Both the position numbers and the translations under genes were made by a program. A stretch of 50,923 bases of DNA from Methanosarcinales archaeon (GTDB taxonomy: Archaea > Halobacteriota > Syntropharchaeia > Alkanophagales > Methanospirareceae): positions 1 to 50,923 of the forward strand of contig JAUWPM010000004.1 in the NCBI GenBank assembly GCA_030611585.1. Direction: 5' to 3'. Below are positions 1 through 8,876 of this stretch, one piece after another. A model generated the notes under the pieces. It was not told where the DNA came from. It was given only the letters and a program-made list of their open reading frames with translations, and searched no databases. Position 1 is the first letter of the stretch; each line of letters begins with the position of its first letter.

Positions 1-564
1 CGCTTGCAGAGGTAGAAGATAAGGTGGATAACTGCAATAAAGCAATCAAAGCGTATAAGGAGGCTCTTAAGGTAAGAACATTTGAACGCTTCCCAATGCA
101 GTATGCTACAACGCAGAACAATCTGGGACCTGCGTACAGAACGCTTGCAGAGGTAGAAGATGAGGTGGAGAACTGCAATAAAGCAATCAAAGCGTATAAG
201 GAGGCTCTTAAGGTTTATACGTTTGAACGCTTCCCAATGGATTATGCAATGACGCAGAACAATCTGGGAACTGCTTACAGCACGCTTGCAGAGGTAGAAG
301 ATAAGGTGGATAACTGCAATAAAGCAATCAAAGCGTATAAGGAGGCTCTTAAGGTAAGAACATTTGAACGCTTCCCAATGGATTATGCAATGACGCAGAA
401 CAATCTGGGAACTGCTTACAGCACGCTTGCGGAGGTGAGAGATAAGGCGGAGAACTGCAAGAAGGCGATAAAAGCTTATGAAGAAGCCCTTAAAGTTTTT
501 ACAAAGGAAGATTTTCCTGAAGTTTATCCGTTAGTGGAAAGCAATCTTAGAGGTCTCCTTAAAT
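1..564 (+). repeat. tandem 141-bp coding repeat (4 units in window)
   Basis: Units begin with the same CGCTTGC string at 1, 142, 283 and 424, giving an exact 141-bp (47-codon) period. The first three units are nearly identical at DNA level, including silent positions; the fourth is diverged. This indicates recent unit duplication or recombinational homogenisation within the TPR gene. The array continues past the left edge, so total copy number is unknown. Confidence 0.95.
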
Positions 565-575
565 TTTGTGATTGA
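1..575 (+). CDS. TPR-repeat protein, 5' end outside the window
   Basis: The frame is open from the first bases of the window, so the true start lies upstream; the GTG at 24 is internal. The protein consists of tetratricopeptide-type units of 47 residues, each with an AIKAYKEALKV helix and a TQNNLGTAY helix. This resembles the Kinesin-light-chain-like TPR class, which serves as a protein-binding scaffold. The last unit is diverged (AIKAYEEALKVFTKEDFPEVY) and caps the array before a short C-terminal tail. The binding partner and the N-terminal domain cannot be seen. The TPR call is secure; function is unknown. Confidence 0.85.
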   Translation, partial: LAEVEDKVDNCNKAIKAYKEALKVRTFERFPMQYATTQNNLGPAYRTLAEVEDEVENCNKAIKAYKEALKVYTFERFPMDYAMTQNNLGTAYSTLAEVEDKVDNCNKAIKAYKEALKVRTFERFPMDYAMTQNNLGTAYSTLAEVRDKAENCKKAIKAYEEALKVFTKEDFPEVYPLVESNLRGLLKFCD

Positions 576-651
576 ATAATCAGGGACCCTTAGCGGATAC
601 GCATCATTACCTGATGACAAATAAGTAAAAATAGAATACTTTACCATAGTC

Positions 652-2436
652 TCATCTCCTATGCGCCACTCCCACCAATTCCCCGATGTTCTTATACCCC
701 TGAGCTTCAAGATACTCTCTCAATTCCTTTTTCATCCCCGAAAAGACGTCAACCCCTTCACTCACCAGTGCGCTACCCACCTGGAACAACTGCGCACCGT
801 TCCTCGCATAGTCTATCACGTCCTGAGCGGTAAATATACCGCCAACCGCGATTATCGGTATCTTCAACTCCTCGTAAAGCGCGAAAACGATCTGCTTACC
901 GCCAACCGTCAGATCCTTACCGGATTTACCACCGTAGCCCGTAGGATTGCCCAGAAATGGTATGTCACGCGTTTTATCAACTGGTCGTGCCATTACAGTA
1001 TTAATAGCCGTGATTGCATCCGCACCCGCCCGTTGCGCGGTCAGTGCCAATCCCGCAGGGTCGCCCACATTCGGTGAGATCTTCACTGCAACTGGTTTCT
1101 GATGCACAATCTCTTTTACCGCTTTTACTATGCTGGTCAGCAGTTTAGTGTTATGTTCAATCGCTGCGAACTCCGTATGCGGGCACGAAGCGTCAAATTC
1201 GAGCATGTCTACGGAATAGTCTTTAGCGATCTTCGCTACTTCGCTGCATTCCTCCACGCTCTTGCCCATAATGCTCAGGATCAACGGTACATCGGCATAT
1301 TTCGCATCATCTATCTCCAGCTTGAAATTCTTTATCCCTGGATTTGGAAGCCCCATTGCATTCACATAACTCTGCGGTGCAATTTCAATAAAAGTCGGGT
1401 TCGGGTATCCTTCGCGCTCTTGCAGTCCAACCGATTTTGTAACGACTGCGCCCGCACCTGCGACTGCATACCGGTACAATAACATACCGGAAACGCCAAA
1501 ACCCGCGGCATTCGCAATTGGATTGGGGAAATCAATCCCGCAGACTTCTGTTTTTAATAACGGCTCGTATTCCGGCGTGAAACGTGCAGGTGGCGTTGAC
1601 AAGAGCTCATCCTCTTTTCCCGTGCTTACATTCGGGTTAATAGGGATTCGTTTACCGCTCTTCTCTCGCTTCCATCTGCCGAATTCCGTGCTTTCAAGCG
1701 CTTCGGCATCAAAAACCGGGCCGTCTTTACACACGCGATACCCACCGAGGTCACAAGCGCCACAAGCACCACAGCCGCATTTGATTATTCGTTCTACCGA
1801 AACCTGTGTATGGATTTTCTCCCTTCGCGTAAGCTCGCACACATGCTTCAGCATCAGTTCGGGCCCGCAGGTTAAAACCAGGTCAAGGTGTTCTTCTGAC
1901 GCCAGCAGCTCTTCCAATAGCTCTGTGATTAACCCTCTATAACCCTGAGAGCCGTCCTCAGTAGCAACTCTGACTTCGCAGCCCAAATCGCAAAATTCGT
2001 TTACGTACAGCATATCCGCACTACTTTGCGCGCCTTCTAAGACGACAACGCGCTTATCTAATTCCTTCGCTTTGGTAGCGGCAAACCGCAACGGTGCCGC
2101 GCCATACCCACCGACAATCATGCAAATGCTCTCACCTTTAAGTGTGAACCCCGTGCCGTAGGGACCTCGTAAACCAATTAAATCTCCCACCTCTTTTTGA
2201 TGCAGGCTGTGAGAGCAGTCGCCGACGTCTGCAATTGCAAGTTCCACTTCTCCTTCTGGCGATGCGTGAGCAATTGAAATCGGTATCTCGTCCACGCCCG
2301 GATTCCAAACCATCATGAATTGCCCTGGTTTGCTCTCTTTAGCGATCTCCTTCGCGTTAAAGGTGAATGTTTTTATATTGCTGCTTTCTCTTTTTAGCTC
2401 TGCTATTTTATGCAGTGTTGGGATATTGAGGGACAT
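652..2436 (-). CDS. pyrKD: fused dihydroorotate dehydrogenase: PyrK-like electron-transfer domain + PyrD catalytic domain
   Basis: Oxidises dihydroorotate to orotate in pyrimidine synthesis. Residues 1-250 form a PyrK-like ferredoxin-reductase module: a flavin-binding region near 35-100, a pyridine-nucleotide region (IVGGYGAAPL, about 107-116), and a [2Fe-2S] cysteine set at C220, C225, C228 and C236 (C-x4-C-x2-C-x7-C). Residues about 290-594 form a class 1 PyrD TIM barrel with catalytic-loop cysteine C418 in DASCPHT and a C-terminal phosphate-binding VGGIFTAQD region. In well-studied class 1B enzymes these are separate subunits; here they form one chain of 594 residues with no stop between. 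The neighbour is divergent DUF63. Domain assignment is confident; electron acceptor NAD is inferred. Confidence 0.93.
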   Translation of the reverse strand: MSLNIPTLHKIAELKRESSNIKTFTFNAKEIAKESKPGQFMMVWNPGVDEIPISIAHASPEGEVELAIADVGDCSHSLHQKEVGDLIGLRGPYGTGFTLKGESICMIVGGYGAAPLRFAATKAKELDKRVVVLEGAQSSADMLYVNEFCDLGCEVRVATEDGSQGYRGLITELLEELLASEEHLDLVLTCGPELMLKHVCELTRREKIHTQVSVERIIKCGCGACGACDLGGYRVCKDGPVFDAEALESTEFGRWKREKSGKRIPINPNVSTGKEDELLSTPPARFTPEYEPLLKTEVCGIDFPNPIANAAGFGVSGMLLYRYAVAGAGAVVTKSVGLQEREGYPNPTFIEIAPQSYVNAMGLPNPGIKNFKLEIDDAKYADVPLILSIMGKSVEECSEVAKIAKDYSVDMLEFDASCPHTEFAAIEHNTKLLTSIVKAVKEIVHQKPVAVKISPNVGDPAGLALTAQRAGADAITAINTVMARPVDKTRDIPFLGNPTGYGGKSGKDLTVGGKQIVFALYEELKIPIIAVGGIFTAQDVIDYARNGAQLFQVGSALVSEGVDVFSGMKKELREYLEAQGYKNIGELVGVAHRR

Positions 2437-2572
2437 TTTATCTGGTTTTTATAAATTTTTGCGTTATTCGGGCATTCTCTTCCTTGGTTTTGTTTGGATA
2501 TTTCCTATAGAGAACTATGTTGAAAAGCTATTTAACTTTTTCCTTCTCTCATCCTATTGTTCCTTACAGAAT

Positions 2573-3409
2573 ATGACCGACGCACTCAGACATTTCATCG
2601 AAACGTACTACATTCATCCTATAACCTATGACACCGGCTATAATCCGGTAAATACGGTCACGTGGGCGTTAGTACTGGTATTATGCGTGTTTTTAACGTT
2701 GAAATTACTGAAGAAGCTCGACGTAAAGATAGACCACCGTTTTATCGCTGCCGTATCGCCTTACATAATTGTTGGCGCGAGCCTACGGGTAATGGAAGAC
2801 GCGGAATTATTTGCACCCCCGCTGAGCTACCTGCTGATTACCCCCCTAATTTCCTTCCTTATATTCTTCTGCTGCCTTGCCATTCTCATACTGTCGGTTC
2901 GGCTAAGTAGAATTAGGAATTATGATTACACGCGGGTTTTTGGTCTGACCGGCGTACTGTGGTCAATCGCGAACCTGACGATTCTCTTAGTAAAGGAAAC
3001 GGTAATTTTGCCCTGGGTTCTTTTCGCCGTCGTCGGTATTGCCGGGGTACTCGTAAGTGTAATTTACGCGATTGCTGCAAAATTTGGTATTCATTTTCTC
3101 TTAGACAAGCTGAATGTCGCCGTGTTAGCTGCTCATCTGCTTGACGCTTCTTCCTCTTATATCGGGATTGACATGCTCGGTTACTCTGGAAAACACGTAA
3201 TCGAAGGGTTTATCGTTAAGTATACGGGCACCGCAGCCGGAATGTTCCCTCTCAAACTCGGAGTGCTTGTCCCGATATTGTACGTGCTGGATACGCAATT
3301 TACCGGGGATGAGGAAATAGAGTTGAAAAATCTCGTTTTGCTGACGCTTATCGTTATTGGGCTCGCACCTGCCGTGCGCAACACCCTCAGGATGTTTTTA
3401 GGTGTTTAG
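2573..3409 (+). CDS. DUF63 family multispanning membrane protein
   Basis: The start is taken at ATG 2573 because the protein then begins MTDALRHFIETYYIHPITYD, the usual opening of this archaeal family. Upstream extension of the frame would run antisense into the start of the pyrimidine gene. The product is about 278 residues with some seven hydrophobic segments. The IHPITYDTGYNPVNT stretch just before the first helix and the TYIGIDMLGY-like region near the middle (seen as SSYIGIDMLG) are family hallmarks. It acts in the cell membrane, but the family has no established function. It is divergent from pyrKD, with no obvious operon partner. Confidence 0.85.
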   Translation: MTDALRHFIETYYIHPITYDTGYNPVNTVTWALVLVLCVFLTLKLLKKLDVKIDHRFIAAVSPYIIVGASLRVMEDAELFAPPLSYLLITPLISFLIFFCCLAILILSVRLSRIRNYDYTRVFGLTGVLWSIANLTILLVKETVILPWVLFAVVGIAGVLVSVIYAIAAKFGIHFLLDKLNVAVLAAHLLDASSSYIGIDMLGYSGKHVIEGFIVKYTGTAAGMFPLKLGVLVPILYVLDTQFTGDEEIELKNLVLLTLIVIGLAPAVRNTLRMFLGV

Positions 3410-3490
3410 TGTTTAATTGCATGTGTTTGCTCAGGATAGTGCGAAATCTACCGCAAAAATGTCCCGCCATATCATTAACACCCTAAAAAA

Positions 3491-3534
3491 GCGAAAAGTT
3501 TAAATACTCTCTTAATACAGGTTTATGAGGAGGT
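3491..3534 (+). promoter_or_regulatory. BRE/TATA promoter and strong Shine-Dalgarno of the lipoprotein gene
   Basis: An archaeal-type element GCGAAAAG (BRE-like) followed by TTTAAATA lies at about 3491-3506, 36-43 bases before the ATG at 3542. A GGAGGT ribosome-binding site lies at 3529-3534. The spacing predicts a short leader of about 10-15 bases containing the Shine-Dalgarno site. Confidence 0.65.
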
Positions 3535-3541
3535 AAAAGAA

Positions 3542-4246
3542 ATGGTAGAAAAATCGAAAAAATGGACACTATTTGTCGGGTTACTTCTTATCGGGGTAAT
3601 CGTAAGTGCTGGCTGCATCGGTGACACGCCAACAGAGGAAGGAGAGGCATCACAAGCATCAACCACTGAAACATCTACTGCAACATCAAGTGACGGGGGG
3701 ACATCGTTAAGTGACATTTTTGGTAAGGCAAAAGGCATAACTTCTGTCAAATATGACATGGTGATGACAAGCCCCGGAGAGCCATCAGTGACATCCACGG
3801 TATGGATGAAAGGGGATAATATGAGAATGGAAATGACAGCGGAAGGGCAGAAGATGATCACAATAATGAACGGAAATAAGCAAGAGATGTATATGTATTA
3901 TCCTGGAGAGAACATGGCAATGAAAATGGATTTCAGCCAGGCTCCAGAATCAGCCGTAGAAGAAGCTGTGTCTATCGAGCAGTATAACCCAACGGTTATC
4001 GGCACTGACACAATAGATGGAAAGCTCTGCACCGTCGTTGAATATGCTTCCCCTGAAGGAAGTGCAAAGATGTGGATATGGCAAAAGCACGGGTTTCCTA
4101 TCCGAATGGAAATAACGACACCTGAGGGTACATCGAGGATGGAATTTAAGAACATAGATTTCGGCGACATCCCTGACAGCATGTTTGAACTGCCTGCTGA
4201 TGCAGAGATAATGGAAATGTCGAGTGGTATGCCTAACATGCCTTGA
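3542..4246 (+). CDS. secreted archaeal lipoprotein, LolA/DUF4412-like
   Basis: The N-terminus has a basic start, a hydrophobic helix and a lipobox ending VSAG|C25, so the mature protein should be lipid-anchored outside the membrane. A Thr/Ser-rich linker (about 28-58) follows. The rest (about 62-234) looks like a LolA-like half-barrel, with alternating strands such as KYDMVMTSPGEP and MWIWQKHGFPIRMEI, and is methionine-rich. Proteins of this fold bind lipids or other hydrophobic ligands; the ligand here is unknown. It has its own promoter and precedes a small membrane gene by 42 bases, probably in one transcript. The lipoprotein call is strong; the fold call is moderate. Confidence 0.75.
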   Translation: MVEKSKKWTLFVGLLLIGVIVSAGCIGDTPTEEGEASQASTTETSTATSSDGGTSLSDIFGKAKGITSVKYDMVMTSPGEPSVTSTVWMKGDNMRMEMTAEGQKMITIMNGNKQEMYMYYPGENMAMKMDFSQAPESAVEEAVSIEQYNPTVIGTDTIDGKLCTVVEYASPEGSAKMWIWQKHGFPIRMEITTPEGTSRMEFKNIDFGDIPDSMFELPADAEIMEMSSGMPNMP

Positions 4247-4288
4247 AGGTATGTAGAAAGAAGAAAGTAAAAAGGAGGTAAGTAAAAA

Positions 4289-4648
4289 ATGGAGAAAACA
4301 TCTATGGGTATGGATGAGAATATAGAAGGGCTTCTGTGCTATGTCCTGGGCTGGATAACGGGCATTGTCTTCTTAGTGCTGGAGAAGGAGAACAAGTTCG
4401 TTCGGTTTCACGCAATGCAATCTATCGCAACGTTTTTAGCGTTGACAATTGTAGCAGTTGTAATCAGCATGATGAGCAGCGCTTTCTTGTGGGGATTTAG
4501 TGGACTTTGGATGATCTTTTCGCTCATCAACATGTTGATAGGGCTATTGGGACTAATACTCTGGCTAATACTGATGTTCAAGGCATATCAGGGCGAGATG
4601 TATAAGCTGCCGATTGTAGGAGACTTTGCCGAAAAACAGATAGGATAA
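4289..4648 (+). CDS. DUF4870-family small membrane protein
   Basis: 119 residues, preceded by AAAGGAGGT. Three to four hydrophobic segments span about residues 12-30, 42-66, 68-100 and beyond. The ENKFVRFHAMQSI segment between helices 1 and 2 and the FKAYQGEMYKLPIVGDFAEK tail match the DUF4870 (Tic20-like) pattern. No enzymatic role is known. It probably shares a transcript with the lipoprotein upstream and ends at a clear hairpin terminator. Confidence 0.8.
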   Translation: MEKTSMGMDENIEGLLCYVLGWITGIVFLVLEKENKFVRFHAMQSIATFLALTIVAVVISMMSSAFLWGFSGLWMIFSLINMLIGLLGLILWLILMFKAYQGEMYKLPIVGDFAEKQIG

Positions 4649-4682
4649 AGGAGGAAATAACCAAATCCTCCTCTATTTTTTA
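4649..4682 (+). terminator. hairpin terminator after DUF4870 gene
   Basis: A 7-bp stem AGGAGGA (4649-4655) pairs with TCCTCCT (4666-4672) across a 10-base loop and is followed by CTATTTTTTAT. The stem starts right at the stop codon. The rest of the gap to 4890 shows no recognisable gene; a 49-codon open stretch (about 4689-4840) matches nothing I know. Confidence 0.7.
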
Positions 4683-4890
4683 TTTACACAAAATCTGGCG
4701 CGGAAGATGTGACCGCTGCCGTCGTTATCACGGATTGTGCGTTCTACACCTGGGAATGGACGGCAGCATGGGCGGTTCCTTCTCCTTTATTTTTTGTTAT
4801 TACACTCGTCAAATCGATAAGTAATTGGATTGACATATGATAAACAAGGCTTATCAAGCAAAGAAGCGCAGTTCTCTAACTGATTTAACT

Positions 4891-5682
4891 TTAAATCCAT
4901 AACTCCGCTAATTTTACAAACTCCTCTGGAGTTAATTCCTCCGGCCTCTTATCCAACTCCGCGAGCGCCAAGCTTCCCGAAGAACTCGCTTTAAAAATAG
5001 TCCTCATCTTCTTTCTCCTATGGTCAAACGCCGCAGTGACGAACTCAAAAAACTTATCTTTATCCTCTACCAACCTATTTTCCCCCTCTTTCTCCTTCAA
5101 TCGCACTATCGCAGTTTTGACAGGTGGAGATGGATAAAACGCATCGCGATGAACGAGCTCAAGAATTTCAATCTCTGCAAGCGCCTGCGAGATGACTGAT
5201 AACCGGCCGTACGATTTCGATCTGGGTTTTGCAACCAATTTCTGTGCAAACTCTTTCTGATATAACAGCACCGCAAGCCCGAAACCCGCCGGATGGAGCA
5301 GCAGTTTGTACGTGATCGCCGAGGACAACGAAAAAGGTATGCTCGCAACGACTTTATCAAAATCCGGTAACGCTATTTTCATAAAGTCCCCCTCTATTAC
5401 CTCCGTTATGCTTTCTTTACCCTCATCTCTCACTCTTAATAACTCACACAGTTCCTTGTCTTTCTCCACTGCATACACCTTCTTCGCTTTTCGCTCCAGT
5501 TTCTCGGTAACGCTTCCCACTCCTGCCCCGATCTCCAGCACCACGTCACCACGCTCTACACCTGCATACTCCACCATTCTCGATGCCACGCCGTCATCAA
5601 CCAGAAAATACTGCCCAAGACTTCTCGTAGCTCTTATGCCACGCTCGATAAGGATTTTTTTAACGTCCATTTCACCGGTCAC
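4891..5682 (-). CDS. rsmA: 16S rRNA N6-adenosine dimethyltransferase, KsgA/Dim1 family
   Basis: Transfers methyl groups from SAM to two adjacent adenines near the 3' end of 16S rRNA during small-subunit maturation. SAM-binding motif I is VLEIGAGVGSVTE (about 48-60), the acidic adenosine-binding position is AVEKD (71-75), and IEGDFMKI lies near 97-103. The catalytic motif IV, normally N-(L/I)-P-(Y/F), reads S114-I-P-F117, so the usual Asn is Ser. At 263 residues it is a normal archaeal length. It follows an unknown gene by 9 bases on the same strand, so the two are probably cotranscribed. The family is certain; full activity with the Ser is less so. Confidence 0.92.
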   Translation of the reverse strand: MTGEMDVKKILIERGIRATRSLGQYFLVDDGVASRMVEYAGVERGDVVLEIGAGVGSVTEKLERKAKKVYAVEKDKELCELLRVRDEGKESITEVIEGDFMKIALPDFDKVVASIPFSLSSAITYKLLLHPAGFGLAVLLYQKEFAQKLVAKPRSKSYGRLSVISQALAEIEILELVHRDAFYPSPPVKTAIVRLKEKEGENRLVEDKDKFFEFVTAAFDHRRKKMRTIFKASSSGSLALAELDKRPEELTPEEFVKLAELWI

Positions 5683-5691
5683 CTACATTAA

Positions 5692-6657
5692 TTACAGTTT
5701 CATCCCACGATTGGGTTTCCACACTAATTCCCTTTCTTTCGTTTTCAAGCCGCGATAATCACCGTCCAAACACTTCTGCACAATATCCACCAGGTAGTCC
5801 GTCCTTGATTGAAGGTACAATCGCGCATCTTCATAAATCCCCTCTTCACTCGTGGCTATCGCACCCGCATATTCACTCAGAATGTTTTTATACGTACTCA
5901 AGAATCCGCTCTCAAAGTCCACCTTGCCCCGGGTTATTCGTTTTATTTCTGCAACGACTTCTGGATGTGGCGGTAAAAACAGCGGCACGCCCAACAACCC
6001 GTACCGATCGGGATCGTGCTCGTAATGAGCTTTCAAAAAGGCATTAAGCGCAAAGCGTTGCATCTTCCGCGCGACCACTTCCTCCTTCTCCTTGACATAA
6101 ATCGGCGCGGTGAGTTCCAATGGGAGCTTCTTTATTTTTACCCTCGCCGATGGCTTTTCCGCATCTATTCGCCTCCTCGTTCTGTCCACAAGTTCCGCAA
6201 ACAACAATGAATAGTCCGTTTTGTGTATATGCGAATGCGTATCCTCATGCACCAACCGGGTGAGCATAAACCTTAGAACGGCGAAATCGTACGCACGATA
6301 ACACGTTTTTAGCAGCCCCACCCTTGTCTTCGCCAGCTCGTAATTCTCAATCAATATGTGAGCGGTATCGGACTTTATCTCGAACTCTGAGAAGTACTGA
6401 TTCGTCAAATGCCGCTCGATCGTTGTCCGTCCCGCACGAACAGCCTCGTGCAATCGTTCCCCTATCCAGGTCTGTGCTCCGCTCATCCCGATCGCAGTTT
6501 CAAACTCCGGAATGAAACTCTCAATCTCCTTGAGCAGTGCTAAAAATGATTCGGTAGATACCCCATTCGCACGATTGATCGACTGAAAAGGTTCCGCATC
6601 AGCTTTTTCAATCGTTAATTCCGACTCATCGGTTAATTTTAACTTCATTGCATACAC
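5692..6657 (-). CDS. conserved-looking protein of unknown function upstream of rsmA
   Basis: A soluble protein of up to 321 residues; an in-frame ATG at 6648 (MKLKLTDE) is an alternative start. I do not recognise a domain. It is mostly helical by composition, with a central HxxxHxH-like cluster (VHEDTHSHIHKTDYS, about 135-150) and a KIKKLPLELTAPIYVKEKEE strand/turn segment near 174. No membrane segment or signal peptide is visible. It is divergent from rqcH (48-base gap) and 9 bases from rsmA, so a role near ribosome or translation quality control is suggested by context only. Confidence 0.6.
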   Translation of the reverse strand: MYAMKLKLTDESELTIEKADAEPFQSINRANGVSTESFLALLKEIESFIPEFETAIGMSGAQTWIGERLHEAVRAGRTTIERHLTNQYFSEFEIKSDTAHILIENYELAKTRVGLLKTCYRAYDFAVLRFMLTRLVHEDTHSHIHKTDYSLLFAELVDRTRRRIDAEKPSARVKIKKLPLELTAPIYVKEKEEVVARKMQRFALNAFLKAHYEHDPDRYGLLGVPLFLPPHPEVVAEIKRITRGKVDFESGFLSTYKNILSEYAGAIATSEEGIYEDARLYLQSRTDYLVDIVQKCLDGDYRGLKTKERELVWKPNRGMKL

Positions 6658-6705
6658 AATCTTAAAATTTCCTTCTTCTTTGATTAAAGCCTTTTTACGT
6701 CTGAT

Positions 6706-8655
6706 ATGAAAGAGTCAATGAGCAGCGTGGACATAGCAGCGATCGTTACCGAACTGCAAGAGCTTGTAGGCGCACGACTCGTGAAAGCCTATCAGCAGGG
6801 TAGAGACGAAATACGGCTAAAACTGCATCAAAAAGATAAAGGCTCGCTTGATTTGATTATCGAAGCGGGAAGGAGGATTCATCTTACCAGGTATAAGCGA
6901 CCATCACCTCGAATGCCTTCTAACTTCGCCATGTACATCAGAAAACATCTTGGTGGTGGTCGGATAGCACAAATTCGACAACTCGAGTTTGACCGGATAG
7001 TGGAGCTAACGGTCGAGCGCTGGGATAAGAAAATCAGATTAATCGCCGAGTTGCTGCCGCGTGGTAATCTCGTGCTCATTGACGAAAACGGGGATATTAT
7101 GCTGCCGTTGAGAAGAAAGAGCTTCTCGACACGGGAAATAAAAGTACGGACGAAATACGAACGCCCCCCGTCACGAGAGAATCCGTTGATCATGAGCGAG
7201 CTGGAACTGACACTGACAAATCTCTGCAAATCCGCTGCTCAGGATAAAGATGTAGTACGGCTTCTTGCGTCTTCGTTGAGCTTAGGGGGATTGTATGCGG
7301 AAGAAGTATGTGAAAAAGCGGGGGTTGACAAGAATAAGAAGGCTAACGAACTCTCAGAAACCGAAACGAAATCCATTCATGGAGCAATACGAACGCTCTT
7401 AGAGCCGATCCTCTCACAGGATAAAGATAAATCACTGTTGAAAGCGCACATCGTATTGGATGCTAAAGAGAAGGTGGACGTGCTTCCTTTTGAGTTGAAC
7501 ACGTATAAAACCAGAGAGAAAGAGTTTTTTACTTCGTTTAACGACGCTGCGGACGAATTTTTCACCATGCAAATAGCAGAAGCGGTGGAAGAGCAGGCAA
7601 AGACCGAGCACGAGAAGGGGATTGGGAAGTACGAACGAGTTCTGAACGAGCAGCTCGATGCGCTTCAGAAATTCGAACGAAAAGAGGCGGAATGGATAAA
7701 GAAGGGCGAGTTGATCTACGCACGGTACGTCGAGATCGAAGAGCAACTGCGTGAAATGGTTAAAAAACGAAAGGTAATCACGTTGACACTGCCGGACACT
7801 GACCTCCCGCTTGAGATTGATACTTCGGTTTCGTTACAGAAGAATGCGAGTGCATATTACGAGCGTGGAAAAGTATTTAAGAAAAAGAGAGCGGGTGTGG
7901 CGCGTGCGATAGAGGAGACGAAGGAGCGGATAAAGACGGAGAAGGAGAAGGAAGTACGTATTGAGGAGGAACTCATCCCGGAGAAGAAAGAAGTCAGACT
8001 AGAAAAAGAGGAGTGGTACGAGAAGTTCAGATGGTTTGAGACTTCGGATGGCTTCCTTGTCATCGGTGGTAAAGACGCAACGACCAATGAGATACTGGTG
8101 AAGAAATATATGGATTCCGACGATCTATTTTGCCATACGCAGGCGGAGGGTGCGCCGGTGGTCATAGCGAAAACCGGTGGGAAGGACGTTTCCGAGCAGG
8201 GTCTACGTGAAATAGCGCAATTTGCTACTTCGTATTCCAATCTCTGGAAATACGGGTTCTACGAGGGTGAATGTTATTGCGTTACCGGTGACCAGGTGAG
8301 TAAGACACCGCCGTCTGGCGAGTACATAAAGAAAGGAAGCTTTGTGGTGCGTGGTAAGAGGAAATATTTCAAAGCGGCGTTAGGGTTGTGTATCGGTGTT
8401 AAAGGGAATAAATTGGTTGCCGTTCCGTCCACCGATTCGCAAAAGGAAATGCTGGATTCGTTCGTAGAACTCGAACCGGAAGGCGAGTTAGAGAAGAACG
8501 AGCTGGCAAAGGAGATTGTGAAGTTCTTCGTTGAGCATGCGAAAGAGGAAAAGAAAGAGGAAATTAAACGTAGAGCAACGTACGAGAAAGTGCTGAGGTT
8601 CTTGCCGCCGGGGAAGTCAAGGATAAAAGGGAGTTATCCGAAGCGGCAAAAGTGA
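6706..8655 (+). CDS. rqcH: archaeal NFACT-family ribosome quality control factor (RqcH/Rqc2-like)
   Basis: Binds peptidyl-tRNA-obstructed large ribosomal subunits and, in studied members, recruits tRNA to add C-terminal tails to stalled chains. The NFACT-N domain spans about 1-180 with the conserved Asp-Arg pair at D96-R97 (EFDRIVEL), equivalent to the pair needed for tailing in bacterial RqcH. HhH and long coiled-coil segments (about 290-440) are rich in Lys/Glu. The NFACT-R domain (about 446-560) carries GGKDATTNE and DLFCHTQAEGAPVV. At 649 residues it is full length. MKESMSSVDIAA allows a start at 6706 or 6718. It is divergent from the unknown gene and rsmA. Confidence 0.9.
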   Translation: MKESMSSVDIAAIVTELQELVGARLVKAYQQGRDEIRLKLHQKDKGSLDLIIEAGRRIHLTRYKRPSPRMPSNFAMYIRKHLGGGRIAQIRQLEFDRIVELTVERWDKKIRLIAELLPRGNLVLIDENGDIMLPLRRKSFSTREIKVRTKYERPPSRENPLIMSELELTLTNLCKSAAQDKDVVRLLASSLSLGGLYAEEVCEKAGVDKNKKANELSETETKSIHGAIRTLLEPILSQDKDKSLLKAHIVLDAKEKVDVLPFELNTYKTREKEFFTSFNDAADEFFTMQIAEAVEEQAKTEHEKGIGKYERVLNEQLDALQKFERKEAEWIKKGELIYARYVEIEEQLREMVKKRKVITLTLPDTDLPLEIDTSVSLQKNASAYYERGKVFKKKRAGVARAIEETKERIKTEKEKEVRIEEELIPEKKEVRLEKEEWYEKFRWFETSDGFLVIGGKDATTNEILVKKYMDSDDLFCHTQAEGAPVVIAKTGGKDVSEQGLREIAQFATSYSNLWKYGFYEGECYCVTGDQVSKTPPSGEYIKKGSFVVRGKRKYFKAALGLCIGVKGNKLVAVPSTDSQKEMLDSFVELEPEGELEKNELAKEIVKFFVEHAKEEKKEEIKRRATYEKVLRFLPPGKSRIKGSYPKRQK

Positions 8656-8876
8656 TGCCGGTCATTCCCGTAATAAATTGCAATTAATAAACCACGAGCT
8701 TCCACGAGATTAACACAAGAAAACAGAAAATAAAATATTGACGCAGATTACCGCAGACCAGAGGAAAGGAGCAATGCCGTTAAGAATGGCCCACCTGCTC
8801 TGCCCAACAAAAAGAAAAAATCCGTGAAAATCTGTGTAATCTTGTGGTTTAATAATAAAGAAATCGTTTATTGAAA
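8656..8876. repeat. gap with dispersed 'CACGAGATTAACAC / ACGCAGATTA' repeats
   Basis: The gap holds degenerate copies of a short family also found near 21556, 24842 and 31950-32070. AACCACGAGCTTCCACGAGA lies at about 8693-8712, GACGCAGATTACCGCAG near 8740, and an inverted copy reading ATCTGTGTAATCTTGTGG at about 8829-8846. Together they make an imperfect inverted-repeat block. No credible gene is present. Confidence 0.6.

Noticed and set aside
1-564. CRISPR array from regular repeats
   Set aside because: The 141-bp units are contiguous coding TPR repeats without spacers; the 12-mers at 44145 are also spacerless and too short.
2315-2572. Upstream extension of the DUF63 reading frame
   Set aside because: It lies antisense over the start of the pyrimidine gene and gives no family-like residues before MTDALRHFIETYY.
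4689-4840. Open 49-codon stretch after the DUF4870 terminator
   Set aside because: No start with ribosome-binding site, no recognisable protein motif.
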